Below, piece after piece: positions 1 through 8,120 of a stretch of 64,000 bases of DNA. Both the position numbers and the translations under genes were made by a program. Numbering within the stretch: position 1 is the stretch's first letter; every line of letters begins with the position of its first letter. Source of the DNA: an uncultured Collinsella sp. (GTDB taxonomy: Bacteria; Actinomycetota; Coriobacteriia; Coriobacteriales; Coriobacteriaceae). Below the pieces are notes generated by a model that made no database searches, was not told the origin of the DNA, and saw only the letters and a list, made by a program, of their open reading frames with translations. The stretch spans positions 1 through 64,000 of the forward strand of contig UQOY01000011.1 in assembly GCA_900542825.1 (NCBI GenBank), given 5' to 3'.

Positions 1-76
1 TTATTTTGGCAGGTTTTATCTGGGCAAACGTCGAAGCCGCCACAAAGGTGTCCTTTGTGGCGGCTTCGACTCGACG
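1..76. repeat. Partial copy of a palindromic intergenic repeat with internal hairpin
   Basis: The first 30 bases match 28 of 30 positions of the right arm of the palindrome at 45543-45677, read on the other strand. Inside lies a perfect 18-bp stem (30-47 with 53-70) and a 5-base loop. The window cuts the outer left part. It lies directly downstream of hicB on the minus strand and could help end that transcript, but there is no clear T-run. The inner stem is unrelated in sequence to the inner stem of the copy at 45598-45634, so only the outer arm is shared. Confidence 0.75.
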
Positions 77-82
77 TTGGCT

Positions 83-412
83 TCACAACGCCGCAGCGAT
101 TGCTTCAGCCACAAACTTATTGAGCGATTCACCCTTCTTTGCCGCTGCCAGCGCTGCTCGCTTGTGGAGCTCAGAGCCCGTTCTTACGTTGAAAGAGCCC
201 TTAAAAGCCCGCTCGGGTTCCTTGCCCTTCTCGGCGCAAAACTCAAGGTAATCGTCGACGGCGTCGTGGAAACATTGCTCCACTTCTTTAGCCGTGGAGC
301 CTTCAAATACGATTGCGTCCCTAATGCCGGCGACCATACCTGTTAGCACATGCTGTTCGGCATCGAACTCGACCGGGGCGAAATAACCCTTGTATGCCAA
401 AACGTTACTCAT
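83..412 (-). CDS. hicB: HicB-family antitoxin
   Basis: About 109 residues. The N-terminal half resembles the partly degenerate RNase-H-like fold of HicB proteins (YKGYFAPVEFDAEQ, then a glycine-rich turn and VFEGSTAKEVEQCFHDAVDDYLE). The C-terminal 33 residues look like a ribbon-helix-helix DNA-binding segment (RTGSELHKRAALAAAKKGES). I chose ATG 412 because GGAGG lies 5 bases upstream; ATG 427 is the alternative. The start overlaps the 3' end of the upstream gene by 8 bases, the usual coupling of toxin and antitoxin. In the family HicB neutralises HicA and, with it, represses the shared promoter; the palindrome at 683-703 is the likely site. Confidence 0.85.
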   Translation of the reverse strand: MSNVLAYKGYFAPVEFDAEQHVLTGMVAGIRDAIVFEGSTAKEVEQCFHDAVDDYLEFCAEKGKEPERAFKGSFNVRTGSELHKRAALAAAKKGESLNKFVAEAIAAAL

Positions 413-668
413 GACTACCTCCGACATCTTGCAGAAAGCGAACGATGTTTCGAATGGCCCCCGCTGTCAATTCGTCAGATGGATGAGGTGCGTGCATTAC
501 GAACATCCTGCCATCTGATGGCCTGTAGAAGCGAACGCGCGATCCAGATGTCTTGCCTTTGCTGTCCATTTCAAAGCCATATGAAGCCATGACTTTTAAA
601 AAATCCGCATACCGATACGTCGAAGGGCAGCTAAACAGTTGGGCGATGAGTTTATCGGATCGAGTCAT
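405..668 (-). CDS. hicA: HicA-family mRNA interferase toxin
   Basis: An 87-residue protein with the small double-stranded-RNA-binding-like fold expected of HicA toxins. The segment KTSGSRVRFYRP followed by MHAPHPSDELTAGAIRNIVRFL matches the subfamily that has GSR where the E. coli-type HicA has a histidine, so that difference alone does not mean the toxin is dead. HicA proteins act as ribosome-independent RNases on mRNA. It is first in a two-gene operon with hicB. A ribosome binding site (GAGGCGGG) precedes ATG 668. Two candidate promoters lie upstream on the minus strand. Confidence 0.82.
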   Translation of the reverse strand: MTRSDKLIAQLFSCPSTYRYADFLKVMASYGFEMDSKGKTSGSRVRFYRPSDGRMFVMHAPHPSDELTAGAIRNIVRFLQDVGGSHE

Positions 669-682
669 CCCGCCTCACATTC

Positions 683-720
683 TGCAACTATATTCTAGTT
701 GCAATTTCAGTTCGTTGCAA
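683..720 (-). promoter_or_regulatory. hicAB proximal promoter with overlapping palindromic operator
   Basis: On the minus strand, -35 TTGCAA (720-715), a 17-base spacer and -10 TAGAAT (697-692) stand 24 bases before the hicA start. The perfect palindrome TGCAACTA-TATTC-TAGTTGCA (683-703) covers the -10, and a further half-site TTGCAA is the -35 itself. This is the expected position for an autoregulatory HicB operator. Confidence 0.7.
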
Positions 721-728
721 GCACCTCT

Positions 729-763
729 ACTATAGAACATGTGTGCGTATAGAACAAGTGTTC
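729..763 (-). promoter_or_regulatory. Second hicAB promoter carrying two LexA-like boxes
   Basis: On the minus strand, -35 TTGTTC (757-752), a 17-base spacer and -10 TATAGT (734-729) form a second promoter. GAACAAGTGTTC at 752-763 is a perfect 5-2-5 palindrome of the Gram-positive SOS-box type (GAAC-N4-GTTC). GAACATGTGTGC at 735-746 is a second copy with one mismatch, 17 bases away. Both would sit under RNA polymerase. Confidence 0.5.
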
Positions 764-823
764 GAACTACCACGAAGGACGCCTGAGAACTGCGCCCTTT
801 GTGGTGGTTTTGCTTGCCGTGCG

Positions 824-3800
824 TTAGCCCAGCAGGTCGACTACGTTGAAGTTGGCGTTGCTCTTGGCGATGACGTCTCGGCCGCCAAAGACACAGGTGG
901 GCGAGACGGTTGCGATGCGCGTCACGTCGGCGCCGAGCGAGCGAAGCTCACCGGGCGTGGCGGCGAGCATCTGGGCGCGGCGTTCCTCGCGTGCGTGCGG
1001 ATCGAGCCCGGCCAGGTAGGTCGTGTTGCGGCGCTTGGTGAGCGCGTACGGCTTCACCGGCGCGTCCATGCCGCTCACGCAGCTCACGATAAAGCCCTCA
1101 AAGGCAGCCTCGTCGGGCTCAAAGCTGCCGAGCCATTCGCCCGCGCGCGCCACGCGCTCAATCGAGGGGTCGATTGCCGGGTCGCGGTAGGTGTAGAACG
1201 CCGCCTGACGCTCGCCGGCCGCGCGGAATCCGCAGCCGTACGCACCGCCCTTAACGCGGATCTCGTTCCACAGATAGTCGTAGGAGAGCGCGTTGGCGGC
1301 AACCGCCCAGGCGCCCGTCACGTCAAGCCCCAAGCGACGCGGGTCGCACGCGCTTGCCGCAAAGCAGATATCGCTGGGGATGACAAAGGCCTCGTGGCGG
1401 TCGCACGGCGTCGGCACCACGAGCGCGTTGCGGCCGGCATCGGCGCCGTCGCCAGCGCCTAGCCCCAGGTCGCCCGCGGCGGCCCAGTACGCGTTAAAGT
1501 CCTCGTCGCTGCCGGTAAAGCTCGCCATGCAGCCATCGGCCACAAAGATGCGCTCCGCCAGCTCGGCAAGCTTGGTACGCAGCCCGTCCACGCGCTCGTC
1601 AAAGTGGTCGAGCAGATCGCGCAGGAACAGATAGAAGTCCACGCCCGAAAGCTGCTCGCGCACCACGGCCGAAGGCGAGCTGTAGCTCATCGCGCGACCG
1701 AGCGCCGCCGAGTGACCGTTGTTGATAAAGCCCTGCTCAAGCCCAATGCGAATCTGCGTGAGCACGTCGCGCACGCGGTCGGCGTCGGCATCGAGCAAAA
1801 GCGTGCTCGACCACACCTCGCGCGGCAGGCTCGCCAGCGCATCGATCTTCTCGGACAGGGCGCCGGCGCTCACTAGCAGGTAGGGGCGCACGCCGTCCAC
1901 GTCGGGCTGGGTCATGACCTCGGTCGTAAAGCTCAAAAAGCCGAGCTCGCCGGCGAGCAAGTTGTCGAGCTCCTCGGCCGAGTGCTCGCTCGTGGGCAGC
2001 TGTTTGAGCAGGCGGCAGAGCAGTGTCACATAGGGCAGGTCCTCAAACGCGACGCAGCTTAGGTCGAAATACTGCATGGCGTAGGCCAGGCGGTTGGTGG
2101 GGATGCCGTGGCGCAGGCAGGGGATGGGCGCAGTCGTGTCCACGACCAGCGGCGGCTCGGGGCGCGCCTCGCCAATGTCGGACACGCGCAGGCGCGGCAG
2201 CGTGGCCTTGGCCTCGGGCATGTCTTCCGCCTCCTGCGCGGCACGCAGCACGGCCGTGCGGTCGACCACGTCGGCCAGCTCGGCATCGGTCATGGCGTCG
2301 CGCTTGGCAGCTAGCTCGGCGGCCTCGGCACCCTCTGCGCCCTCGGCGGCATCCACCGGCACCAGCTCGACCAGTGCCATATGGTCGTTTTCCAGCACCA
2401 GCTCGCGCAGCAGGTCCTCAAAGTAGCTGCCGTCCAGCTCGCCACGTAGCTCCTCGTACACCGGGCCGTACTTGAGCGCCAGCGTCGCAGCGTCGTCATC
2501 GTAGAGCCAGGTGCTCAGCGCATCGCACGCAATGGCCACGCCATCGGCGATACCGTAGTCGCGCTGGCGCAGGTCGTATTCGTTGCTGCTGATGATGGCT
2601 TCCAGGCGCTCGCGCGGAACGCCGTGCTCGCACAAGTCGCGGCAGGCGTCCTGGAACACGCGACGCAGCTCGCGCGCCACGCCGGGCTGCGCGTTTTGCA
2701 GCATGATGAGCTCGTAGGGCTGCAGGCTCTCGGCCGCGGTGTAGCTCACCACGTTGCCGCCCAGACCCGCCGCCAGAATGGCCTTCTTAACCGGTGCTTC
2801 GTTGGAGCCCAGCAGTGCCTCGAACAGGATGTCCGCCGCGATCGTGCGTTTGCGGTCGAGCGCGCTGCCCAGCACCAAGCCCAGGCCCACCAGGGCGTTT
2901 TCGGGCGTGGTGGCCATCTCGACGCGCTTATACTCGCAGGTCACGGGCACCTGCACGCCCAGCGGATTGGGTGCCAGCGTGGACGGGTCCTCGCCGGCGG
3001 CAACGGCTGCGTCCATGCGGCGGCTCGCGGCGCTCGGCTGCGACAGATAACGCTCGTCCAAAAAGGCCAGCGCGCGGTCCACGTCCAGGTCGCCGTAGAG
3101 CGTGATGTAGGAGTTGGAAGGATTGTAGTGGCGCGCGTGCGTGTCCAGGAACTGCTCGTAGGTGAGCGCGGGAATCGCGCGCGGGTCGCCGCCACTCTCG
3201 TGCGCATACGCGGTGTCGGGATAGAGCGCGGCGTTGACGGCGTCGTCCAGCACGCTCATGGGGTCGGACAGCGCACCCTTCATCTCGTTGAACACCACGC
3301 CGTTATAGCGCAGCGTGCCCTCGCGCAGGCTGGCGGAGCTGTCGCTGTCTTCGCCGCCGGCGCCCTCCGGCAGGTTTAGCTCGTAGTGCCAGCCCTCCTG
3401 CTCAAAAATGGTGGGCTTGGTATAGATGGCCGGGTTGAACACCGCGTCCAGGTACACGTCCATCAGGTTGTACAGATCCTGCTCGTTGGTGGTGGCAACG
3501 GGGTAGATGGTCTTGTCGGGGTAGGTCATGGCGTTGAGGAACGTCTGCATGGAGCTCTTGATCAGGTCCACGAACGGCTCCTTGACGGGAAACTTGGCTG
3601 ACCCGCACAGCACCGAGTGCTCAAGAATATGGAACACGCCGGTGGAATCGGCCGGCGGCGTCTTAAAGCCAATGGCAAAGGCCTTGTTTTCGTCATCGCA
3701 CGCCAGGTACAGCAGGCGAGCGCCCGAGGCGGTGTGGCGCAGCACGTAGGCGTCCGAGTCGAGCTCGGGCACGGTCTCGCAGCGCACGACGGCAAAGCCG

Positions 3801-3868
3801 TGGCAGGTAGTGCCGGGCGCCAGCAGTGCGGCGGCAGCGGCGCGCGGGTCGGTTGGGGTGGTGGACAT
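824..3868 (-). CDS. M16C insulinase-family zinc metalloprotease (presequence-protease type)
   Basis: A 1014-residue protein of the M16C class, in which two clam-shell halves are joined in one chain. The inverted zinc motif HxxEH is H80-I-L-E83-H84 in FHILEHSVLCGS, and a distal glutamate lies in VVFNEMKGALSDP. The C-terminal half has the VKGGAYGCG motif typical of the inactive half. These enzymes degrade short unfolded peptides; no signal peptide is seen, so it is probably cytosolic. I start at ATG 3868, which has AAAGGAGA a few bases upstream; a longer open frame to 4090 runs through intergenic repeats and is not credible. It stands alone, divergent from the repeat-rich region at 3957-4357. 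Confidence 0.9.
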   Translation of the reverse strand: MSTTPTDPRAAAAALLAPGTTCHGFAVVRCETVPELDSDAYVLRHTASGARLLYLACDDENKAFAIGFKTPPADSTGVFHILEHSVLCGSAKFPVKEPFVDLIKSSMQTFLNAMTYPDKTIYPVATTNEQDLYNLMDVYLDAVFNPAIYTKPTIFEQEGWHYELNLPEGAGGEDSDSSASLREGTLRYNGVVFNEMKGALSDPMSVLDDAVNAALYPDTAYAHESGGDPRAIPALTYEQFLDTHARHYNPSNSYITLYGDLDVDRALAFLDERYLSQPSAASRRMDAAVAAGEDPSTLAPNPLGVQVPVTCEYKRVEMATTPENALVGLGLVLGSALDRKRTIAADILFEALLGSNEAPVKKAILAAGLGGNVVSYTAAESLQPYELIMLQNAQPGVARELRRVFQDACRDLCEHGVPRERLEAIISSNEYDLRQRDYGIADGVAIACDALSTWLYDDDAATLALKYGPVYEELRGELDGSYFEDLLRELVLENDHMALVELVPVDAAEGAEGAEAAELAAKRDAMTDAELADVVDRTAVLRAAQEAEDMPEAKATLPRLRVSDIGEARPEPPLVVDTTAPIPCLRHGIPTNRLAYAMQYFDLSCVAFEDLPYVTLLCRLLKQLPTSEHSAEELDNLLAGELGFLSFTTEVMTQPDVDGVRPYLLVSAGALSEKIDALASLPREVWSSTLLLDADADRVRDVLTQIRIGLEQGFINNGHSAALGRAMSYSSPSAVVREQLSGVDFYLFLRDLLDHFDERVDGLRTKLAELAERIFVADGCMASFTGSDEDFNAYWAAAGDLGLGAGDGADAGRNALVVPTPCDRHEAFVIPSDICFAASACDPRRLGLDVTGAWAVAANALSYDYLWNEIRVKGGAYGCGFRAAGERQAAFYTYRDPAIDPSIERVARAGEWLGSFEPDEAAFEGFIVSCVSGMDAPVKPYALTKRRNTTYLAGLDPHAREERRAQMLAATPGELRSLGADVTRIATVSPTCVFGGRDVIAKSNANFNVVDLLG

Positions 3869-3956
3869 ATGCAGTCTCCTTTGACGCCCCAGCGGGGGCG
3901 AATCGAGTCGAATCCTCGAGAGTATACCCATATGGGGCCCTCGACCAATCTGCCGG

Positions 3957-4103
3957 ATGAGCGTGGATTTTCGGACACACGAGCGTGGAAATTCGGACGC
4001 CCGCCGAATGAGAGTGGATTTTCGGACGGAATCAGCCTCAAAACGCCCAAAAACCGTCCAAATATCCACCCTCATTTCCCGACCGTCCAAAATCCACGCT
4101 CAT
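3957..4103. repeat. Cluster of five 18-20 base repeats, three direct and two inverted
   Basis: The core is (ATGAGCG)TGGATTTTCGGAC. Direct copies are at 3957-3976, 3981-3998 and 4008-4027; inverted copies are at 4056-4075 and 4085-4103. The first and last arms can pair almost perfectly, giving nested hairpins. The cluster lies between the divergent M16 peptidase and AlbA_2 genes. The same GAGAGTGGAT start appears in the palindrome at 63097-63162. Confidence 0.8.
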
Positions 4104-4116
4104 CCGACGCCCACAC

Positions 4117-4357
4117 ATCTCTCATCTCTCATCTCTCATTCGTCACAAATACGAGAGATAACAGAAAGACGAGAGATAAATATGAGAGATAACTGAGCAG
4201 CAAAGAGACAAGCAATCATGGTATTATCTCAATACCGATTGTTCTACCAGCAAAAATATGTTTATATGAAACAGATGGCAGACATCTTATCTGTTATCTC
4301 TCACTCATCTCTAATATGAGAGATAACAGAAAGATGAGAGATAATTACGAGAGATAA
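4117..4357. promoter_or_regulatory. Duplicated operator-like array of GAGAGATAA boxes
   Basis: GAGAGATAA occurs at 4153, 4171 and 4184, and again at 4318, 4336 and 4349. Spacing is 18 then 13 in both groups, so a block of about 47 bases is duplicated. Inverted boxes (TTATCTCTC at 4294-4302, and three tandem ATCTCTC units at 4117-4137) face them. A 14-base inverted repeat TCTGTTATCTCTCA / TGAGAGATAACAGA surrounds 4304-4316. A separate palindrome GGTATT-ATCTC-AATACC is at 4220-4236. The array ends 62 bases before the AlbA_2 gene start. Confidence 0.7.
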
Positions 4358-4419
4358 CTGAGAGACGAAGGAAATTTATTCGCGGCATTCTTCGCAGAAC
4401 CGAGCGAAAGGACGTGCAG

Positions 4420-5886
4420 ATGAACGAAAACGAACTGACCGGTCTGCTCGAGTCTTTAAGGCACATGGGCTCGGACGATCTTAACGTCGAGGTCAAGGAG
4501 AGCGCCACGACGCTTTCCCGCGACGTATGGGAAACGGTCAGCGCTTTCGCAAACACCGCCGGCGGCATCATCGTGCTCGGAGTGAGTGAGCGCGCGGGTT
4601 TTGTTCCAGTTGCAAACTTTGAGACCGAGAAAGTGCTCAACCAATTCGTGGCGGGCATGGGCGATGCCGGCGGTCGCGGAAAGCTGGCCAATCCGCCCAA
4701 ATACACCATTGAGCGCGTGGAGCTCCAGGGCACCGTGGTTCTGGTCATCACGATTGAGGAGCTCGACCCGTCGAGCAAGCCTTGCTATGTCATAGAGCGG
4801 GGCGCTCAAGGTGGCAGCTACAAACGCATCGATGACAAAGATGTTCCGCTTTCGTCGACCGAGGTTTTGGCACTGTCGTCATATGAACGGACGAGTCCTA
4901 GCGATCGCGATGCGGTGCCCGGCACGAGTGCGGGCGATCTCGACGAGTCGCTGGTCGACCGCACGATAGAGCGTGCCTATTCGTTGACGCCTCGAGCGAT
5001 GCGCGGTGCGGCGGACAAGAAGACAAAGATGGAGCGTCTGAATTTCCTCGACTTCCAGGGCAATGTTACCAAGGCCGGCCTCCTTGCCGCGGGCGTTTAC
5101 CCTCAGCAGTTCTATCCCAAGCTCTTCATTGATGTGGCTGTCCACATGGGAACTCAAAAGGGAGCTGCGGGGCCACTAAGGTTTATGGACCGCACAGTCT
5201 GCGAGGGCACCCTAGGCGAGATGATTTCGGATGCCGTCGCAGCTGTTGCCAAAAACCTGCGCCGCATCTCGACCGTCCAAGGCGTCTCGCGTGTCGACTC
5301 GCTGGAGATTCCCGAGGAGGTTCTGCGCGAGGCAATCGCCAACGCCGTAATCCATCGAGAATACGGGGATCGGTTCTGTGGACAATCGATTGCCGTCGAC
5401 GTCTTTGACGATCGTGTCGAGGTGACGAATCCTGGCGGCCTTTACGGGGGAAAGACTCGCGAGAACTTGTTTGACGGCAGCTCCCGATGCCGTAACGCGA
5501 CGCTCGTGAAACTCATGTCGATTGTCCCGCTGCCGGATGGCGCAGGTTTGCCGGCTGAGGGCAATGGCTCGGGCATCCCGATGATGATCGATGCCATGCG
5601 CGCGCATGGTCTGGCCGAGCCCCTGTTCTGCCCGGGGTTCGATCGGTTCAAGGTCGTACTTTACCGTTCAAAGATCGAGCCGGTCGATCATGGCGGGGGC
5701 TTAATTGTGACGGCACTCAAACACTACGGCGAGCTGGGGACGCGTGAGCTGGCAGAACGCACGGGGCTTACAATTTCCCAGGTTAGGTCGCGCGTCAACG
5801 CGCTCATTGCTCAAGGCGAGCTTGAGCCTACGGCGCCGGCGACAAGCCGCAACCGCAAGTATCGACTGTCAGAGCGCGTGGAATAA
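4420..5886 (+). CDS. AlbA_2 / divergent ATPase / winged-helix protein, probable transcriptional regulator
   Basis: A 488-residue protein with three parts. Residues about 10-130 form a Schlafen AlbA_2 domain (FANTAGGIIVLGVSE, then GGSYKRIDDKDVPLSS). The middle, around residues 270-390, looks like the HATPase-like C-terminal domain of RecG-like ATP-binding proteins (LREAIANAVIHREYG, VEVTNPGGLYGG, GNGSGIPMMIDAM). The last 60 residues are a winged helix (YGELGTRELAERTGLTISQVRSRVNALIAQ). Proteins of this build are usually annotated as putative transcriptional regulators or ATP-binding proteins; their targets are mostly unknown. GAAAGGA precedes ATG 4420 by 7 bases; an in-frame GTG 4414 is the alternative. 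The duplicated box array just upstream suggests it regulates itself. Confidence 0.8.
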   Translation: MNENELTGLLESLRHMGSDDLNVEVKESATTLSRDVWETVSAFANTAGGIIVLGVSERAGFVPVANFETEKVLNQFVAGMGDAGGRGKLANPPKYTIERVELQGTVVLVITIEELDPSSKPCYVIERGAQGGSYKRIDDKDVPLSSTEVLALSSYERTSPSDRDAVPGTSAGDLDESLVDRTIERAYSLTPRAMRGAADKKTKMERLNFLDFQGNVTKAGLLAAGVYPQQFYPKLFIDVAVHMGTQKGAAGPLRFMDRTVCEGTLGEMISDAVAAVAKNLRRISTVQGVSRVDSLEIPEEVLREAIANAVIHREYGDRFCGQSIAVDVFDDRVEVTNPGGLYGGKTRENLFDGSSRCRNATLVKLMSIVPLPDGAGLPAEGNGSGIPMMIDAMRAHGLAEPLFCPGFDRFKVVLYRSKIEPVDHGGGLIVTALKHYGELGTRELAERTGLTISQVRSRVNALIAQGELEPTAPATSRNRKYRLSERVE

Positions 5887-5986
5887 ATGCGTTAGTGGAC
5901 GAGGCGAACCAATAATCGACCCTCAATTGGCGCCCACTAAGATAAAGCGGTTGTTGCTCAGTCGACGGTGATGCTAAAGACTCGGC

Positions 5987-6478
5987 TTACGCCGGCATGG
6001 CCCCGAACCCGTCCATCAAGAACAGCCTAAGAACCAGCTTGATGACATATCCCGGTTTGACTTCTGCCGCGTCAAAGACGTGGCGCTCGGCGAGCTCGCT
6101 GCAGTATGCATAGATGTCGCGGATAAGGTCCGCGCCCGAAAGCGTAAACATGTAGCCTGCGTCCGAAAGCGCATTGGGCGCGGCGGGCAACTCTGCTATG
6201 CGGCAGAACGTTTGCAGGTCGGGCGCCATAACATTCTGGTAGTCGAGGTGGCCGCTGGCGTCCTGCGCGGCAAGCTCCAATTGGCGCACAAAATCCAGCG
6301 CCGACGCTAACACAAAGCTCGGCGTAGGCGCATTGACGTCCTGAGTGGTCGCCACAAGCCTGCCCGCCGCCTGCGTGACAAGCCAAGCGACCTCGCGCTG
6401 GCAACGCACGGCCTTGCGCGTAACCGGCTTGATGGACGAAGAAGAAACGCTCCCCTTAGGCGGATTCGAAGCAGCCAT
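5987..6478 (-). CDS. Hypothetical protein
   Basis: A 163-residue soluble protein that I do not recognise. It starts with a low-complexity tail (MAASNPPKGSVSSSSIKP), then is largely helical with several aromatic and leucine positions (VLASALDFVRQLELAAQDA, LRDIYAYCSEL-like segments). There is no signal peptide or membrane segment. GGGAGGG lies upstream of ATG 6478; longer frames toward 6787 have no ribosome binding site and run into the methyltransferase remnant. It is downstream of that remnant on the same strand, so it may belong to the same imported patch. Confidence 0.6.
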   Translation of the reverse strand: MAASNPPKGSVSSSSIKPVTRKAVRCQREVAWLVTQAAGRLVATTQDVNAPTPSFVLASALDFVRQLELAAQDASGHLDYQNVMAPDLQTFCRIAELPAAPNALSDAGYMFTLSGADLIRDIYAYCSELAERHVFDAAEVKPGYVIKLVLRLFLMDGFGAMPA

Positions 6479-6603
6479 AAGACCCTCCCATGAACAATCC
6501 GGCCCAACAAGCCCGGATGAAACACGTGCTACATCAGTATACAGGGGAGTGGGGTGGAAAAACGGGGTCGACAGCGTGTGCTGCCGGCTCCGGATTGCTT
6601 GCC

Positions 6604-6960
6604 TTAGAGGCCGTACACTTCGACCATAGCTTCGCCAATGCGATGGGGCACGCCGGTGACGAGCGCGTTGCCCATGCAAAAGGCTCGATGGCCGTCGGTC
6701 ATGCCCGTATCGGTCCAGCCTTTCGGGAATCCCTGAAGCTGATCGAGCTCGTCGGGAACAAGACGGCGGAAACGGCCATCGGGACATTCGATGACGTGCT
6801 TGAAGCGACTCGCTCCCGTGCCGCCTTCTCCTGTGAGGATGGTGCGGCTCGGCTTGTCGGTAGCATCCGGGAAGCTCATGGCTCCCTCGGAATACGTGTA
6901 CGTAAAGCCTGTCTTTTTGATTGTTTGACGATCGAGCTCCTGCTCCTCAATGCCTCGATG
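6604..6960 (-). pseudogene. 5'-truncated cytosine-5 DNA methyltransferase (C-terminal fragment)
   Basis: About 119 codons survive. An ATG at 6879 gives a 91-residue frame, but the coding match continues upstream in frame (KKTGFTYTYSEG before AMSFPDATDKPSRTIL) to a stop codon at 6961-6963. Motif IX (RRLVPDELDQLQGFPKGW) and motif X (FCMGNALVTGVPHRIGEAM) of C5 methyltransferases are clear. The catalytic PC motif, the AdoMet-binding motif I and most of the target-recognition region are missing, so it cannot methylate DNA by itself. The break lies within a few bases of the 3' end of the DUF5710-like gene at 6967, which marks a deletion or insertion junction. No restriction enzyme gene is nearby. 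Confidence 0.8.
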
Positions 6961-6966
6961 TCATCT

Positions 6967-7653
6967 CTACAAATAAATCCCCTCACCGAGTTGCTTGTGG
7001 AACTCGGCGTGATGGTCGCGTGCCCAGGTAAAGAGCGCCTGGTCAAAGTCGGTGCGCGTGGCCGGGATGCCAAAGACGCCGGCAACTTCGACGCGCACAA
7101 ACTCCAGTGCCGGCAGCTTGTTGATGGCGGTGAGGGCAAACGGGGACGAGGGCTCCTCGAACAGATAGCGGCTGCCTTGCAGCGCGTCGCAACTGGTGCA
7201 CGTGTTGCCGAGCGACGGGGCTTTGGAGGCTCGCGCGCCTACGGGCTTGTAGCCGCAGCGCTTATGAAGGTAGTCGCGGATCTCGCCCGGCACGCAGCCA
7301 AGAGCGGGCACGATGGCGAGTGCGTTGGCGCTGGCCGTGTCGATGACAATGTGCCCGGCTTCGTTGGGCGCGTGCGCGATAGCGATACTCTCGTCGTTAT
7401 CGGTTCGATAGGGAATGCCGAAGGCCGCGACCGAGGTCTCTTTGTGACACTTCCAGCACTCGCGCTTGCCCAGTACTAGATATATATACGGCGCTGAGGG
7501 GTCGGATCGGTCAACACCGGGCAGCCACTCGGCAAAGGGCTCGGGGTTGACGCCGCTGGGTACATACCAGATCTTCTTGGTCCGGTCCCATTTGGCGCCC
7601 AGCGCCTTGGCTTCTTCTTTGTGCGAAAAGGGGACATCGAGCTCGGTGCGCAT
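6967..7653 (-). CDS. DUF5710-like domain protein of unknown function
   Basis: A 228-residue protein. The N-terminal 45 residues match the DUF5710 pattern (LDVPFSHKEEAKALGAKWD, then WYVPSG), a short module found in DNA-handling proteins of mobile elements. The rest has two paired-cysteine knuckles (CWKCHKE, and CTSCDAL near residue 165), suggesting zinc binding. AAGGAG lies upstream of ATG 7653; a longer frame to 7986 has no support and overlaps the terminator of tRNA-Val. It is followed within 7 bases by the methyltransferase remnant on the same strand. Function is not known. Confidence 0.65.
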   Translation of the reverse strand: MRTELDVPFSHKEEAKALGAKWDRTKKIWYVPSGVNPEPFAEWLPGVDRSDPSAPYIYLVLGKRECWKCHKETSVAAFGIPYRTDNDESIAIAHAPNEAGHIVIDTASANALAIVPALGCVPGEIRDYLHKRCGYKPVGARASKAPSLGNTCTSCDALQGSRYLFEEPSSPFALTAINKLPALEFVRVEVAGVFGIPATRTDFDQALFTWARDHHAEFHKQLGEGIYL

Positions 7654-7942
7654 GGCGGCTCCTTGGTGCGCGGGTGCAAGTGCTCCAAGGATACCGCAGG
7701 GCGCAGACATCGCGGCGTTTTGCTGAGAAGTTGCGGTGCGGACTGATTGGTTATGCCGATGGATAGATCGGCAAGTAGATGGTCGGCTTTTGGCCAGTTG
7801 GGCGGTTGGAGCAGCTTGCGGCGCAGTTTTGTGCCTGGCTATTGTTGATGTTGGGGTATTGAATTTGTTTGGCTGCCATTCGTCAGGTGAATTGATGCTA
7901 CGTTGCGACGACGGTTGGAGCTGCCAGCTGATTTGGCGACAT
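7654..7942. other. Intergenic stretch with no gene seen
   Basis: No frame with a ribosome binding site or recognisable product was found on either strand, and no clear repeat. It separates the accessory minus-strand genes from tRNA-Val. Confidence 0.5.
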
Positions 7943-7978
7943 AAAACAAAACAGCCCAGAGGACATAGCCTCTGAGCT
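7943..7978 (-). terminator. Terminator of tRNA-Val
   Basis: On the minus strand, AGCTCAGAGG-ctatgt-CCTCTGGGCT is followed by TTTTGTTTT, 9 bases after the tRNA 3' end. Confidence 0.8.
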
Positions 7979-7987
7979 GTGAACATT

Positions 7988-8062
7988 TGGTGGGCGTTAG
8001 AAGATTTGAACTTCTGACCTCTTCCGTGTCAGGGAAGCGCTCTCCCCCTGAGCTAAACGCCC
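7988..8062 (-). tRNA. tRNA-Val (GAC)
   Basis: 75 bases with encoded CCA. The acceptor stem GGGCGTT/AACGCCC is perfect. The anticodon loop CTGACAC gives anticodon GAC. Its terminator follows at 7943-7978. Unlike tRNA-Leu, -Arg and -Ser in this window, no inverted T-arm is found after the terminator. Confidence 0.95.
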
Positions 8063-8091
8063 GATCAAGGGTGCGCAAGTGCGCAAGGGAT

Positions 8092-8120
8092 AATATAACG
8101 GAGCCTGAACTCGGTGGCAA
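8092..8120 (-). promoter_or_regulatory. tRNA-Val promoter
   Basis: On the minus strand, TTGCCA (8120-8115), a 17-base spacer and TATATT (8097-8092) lie about 30 bases upstream of the tRNA. Confidence 0.65.

Noticed and set aside
743..1462. A 239-codon plus-strand frame next to hicAB
   Set aside because: It lies opposite the 3' end of the M16 peptidase and has a composition typical of an antisense shadow.
6604..7653. A working restriction-modification or defence system
   Set aside because: The methyltransferase lacks its catalytic and AdoMet-binding motifs, and no endonuclease is nearby.
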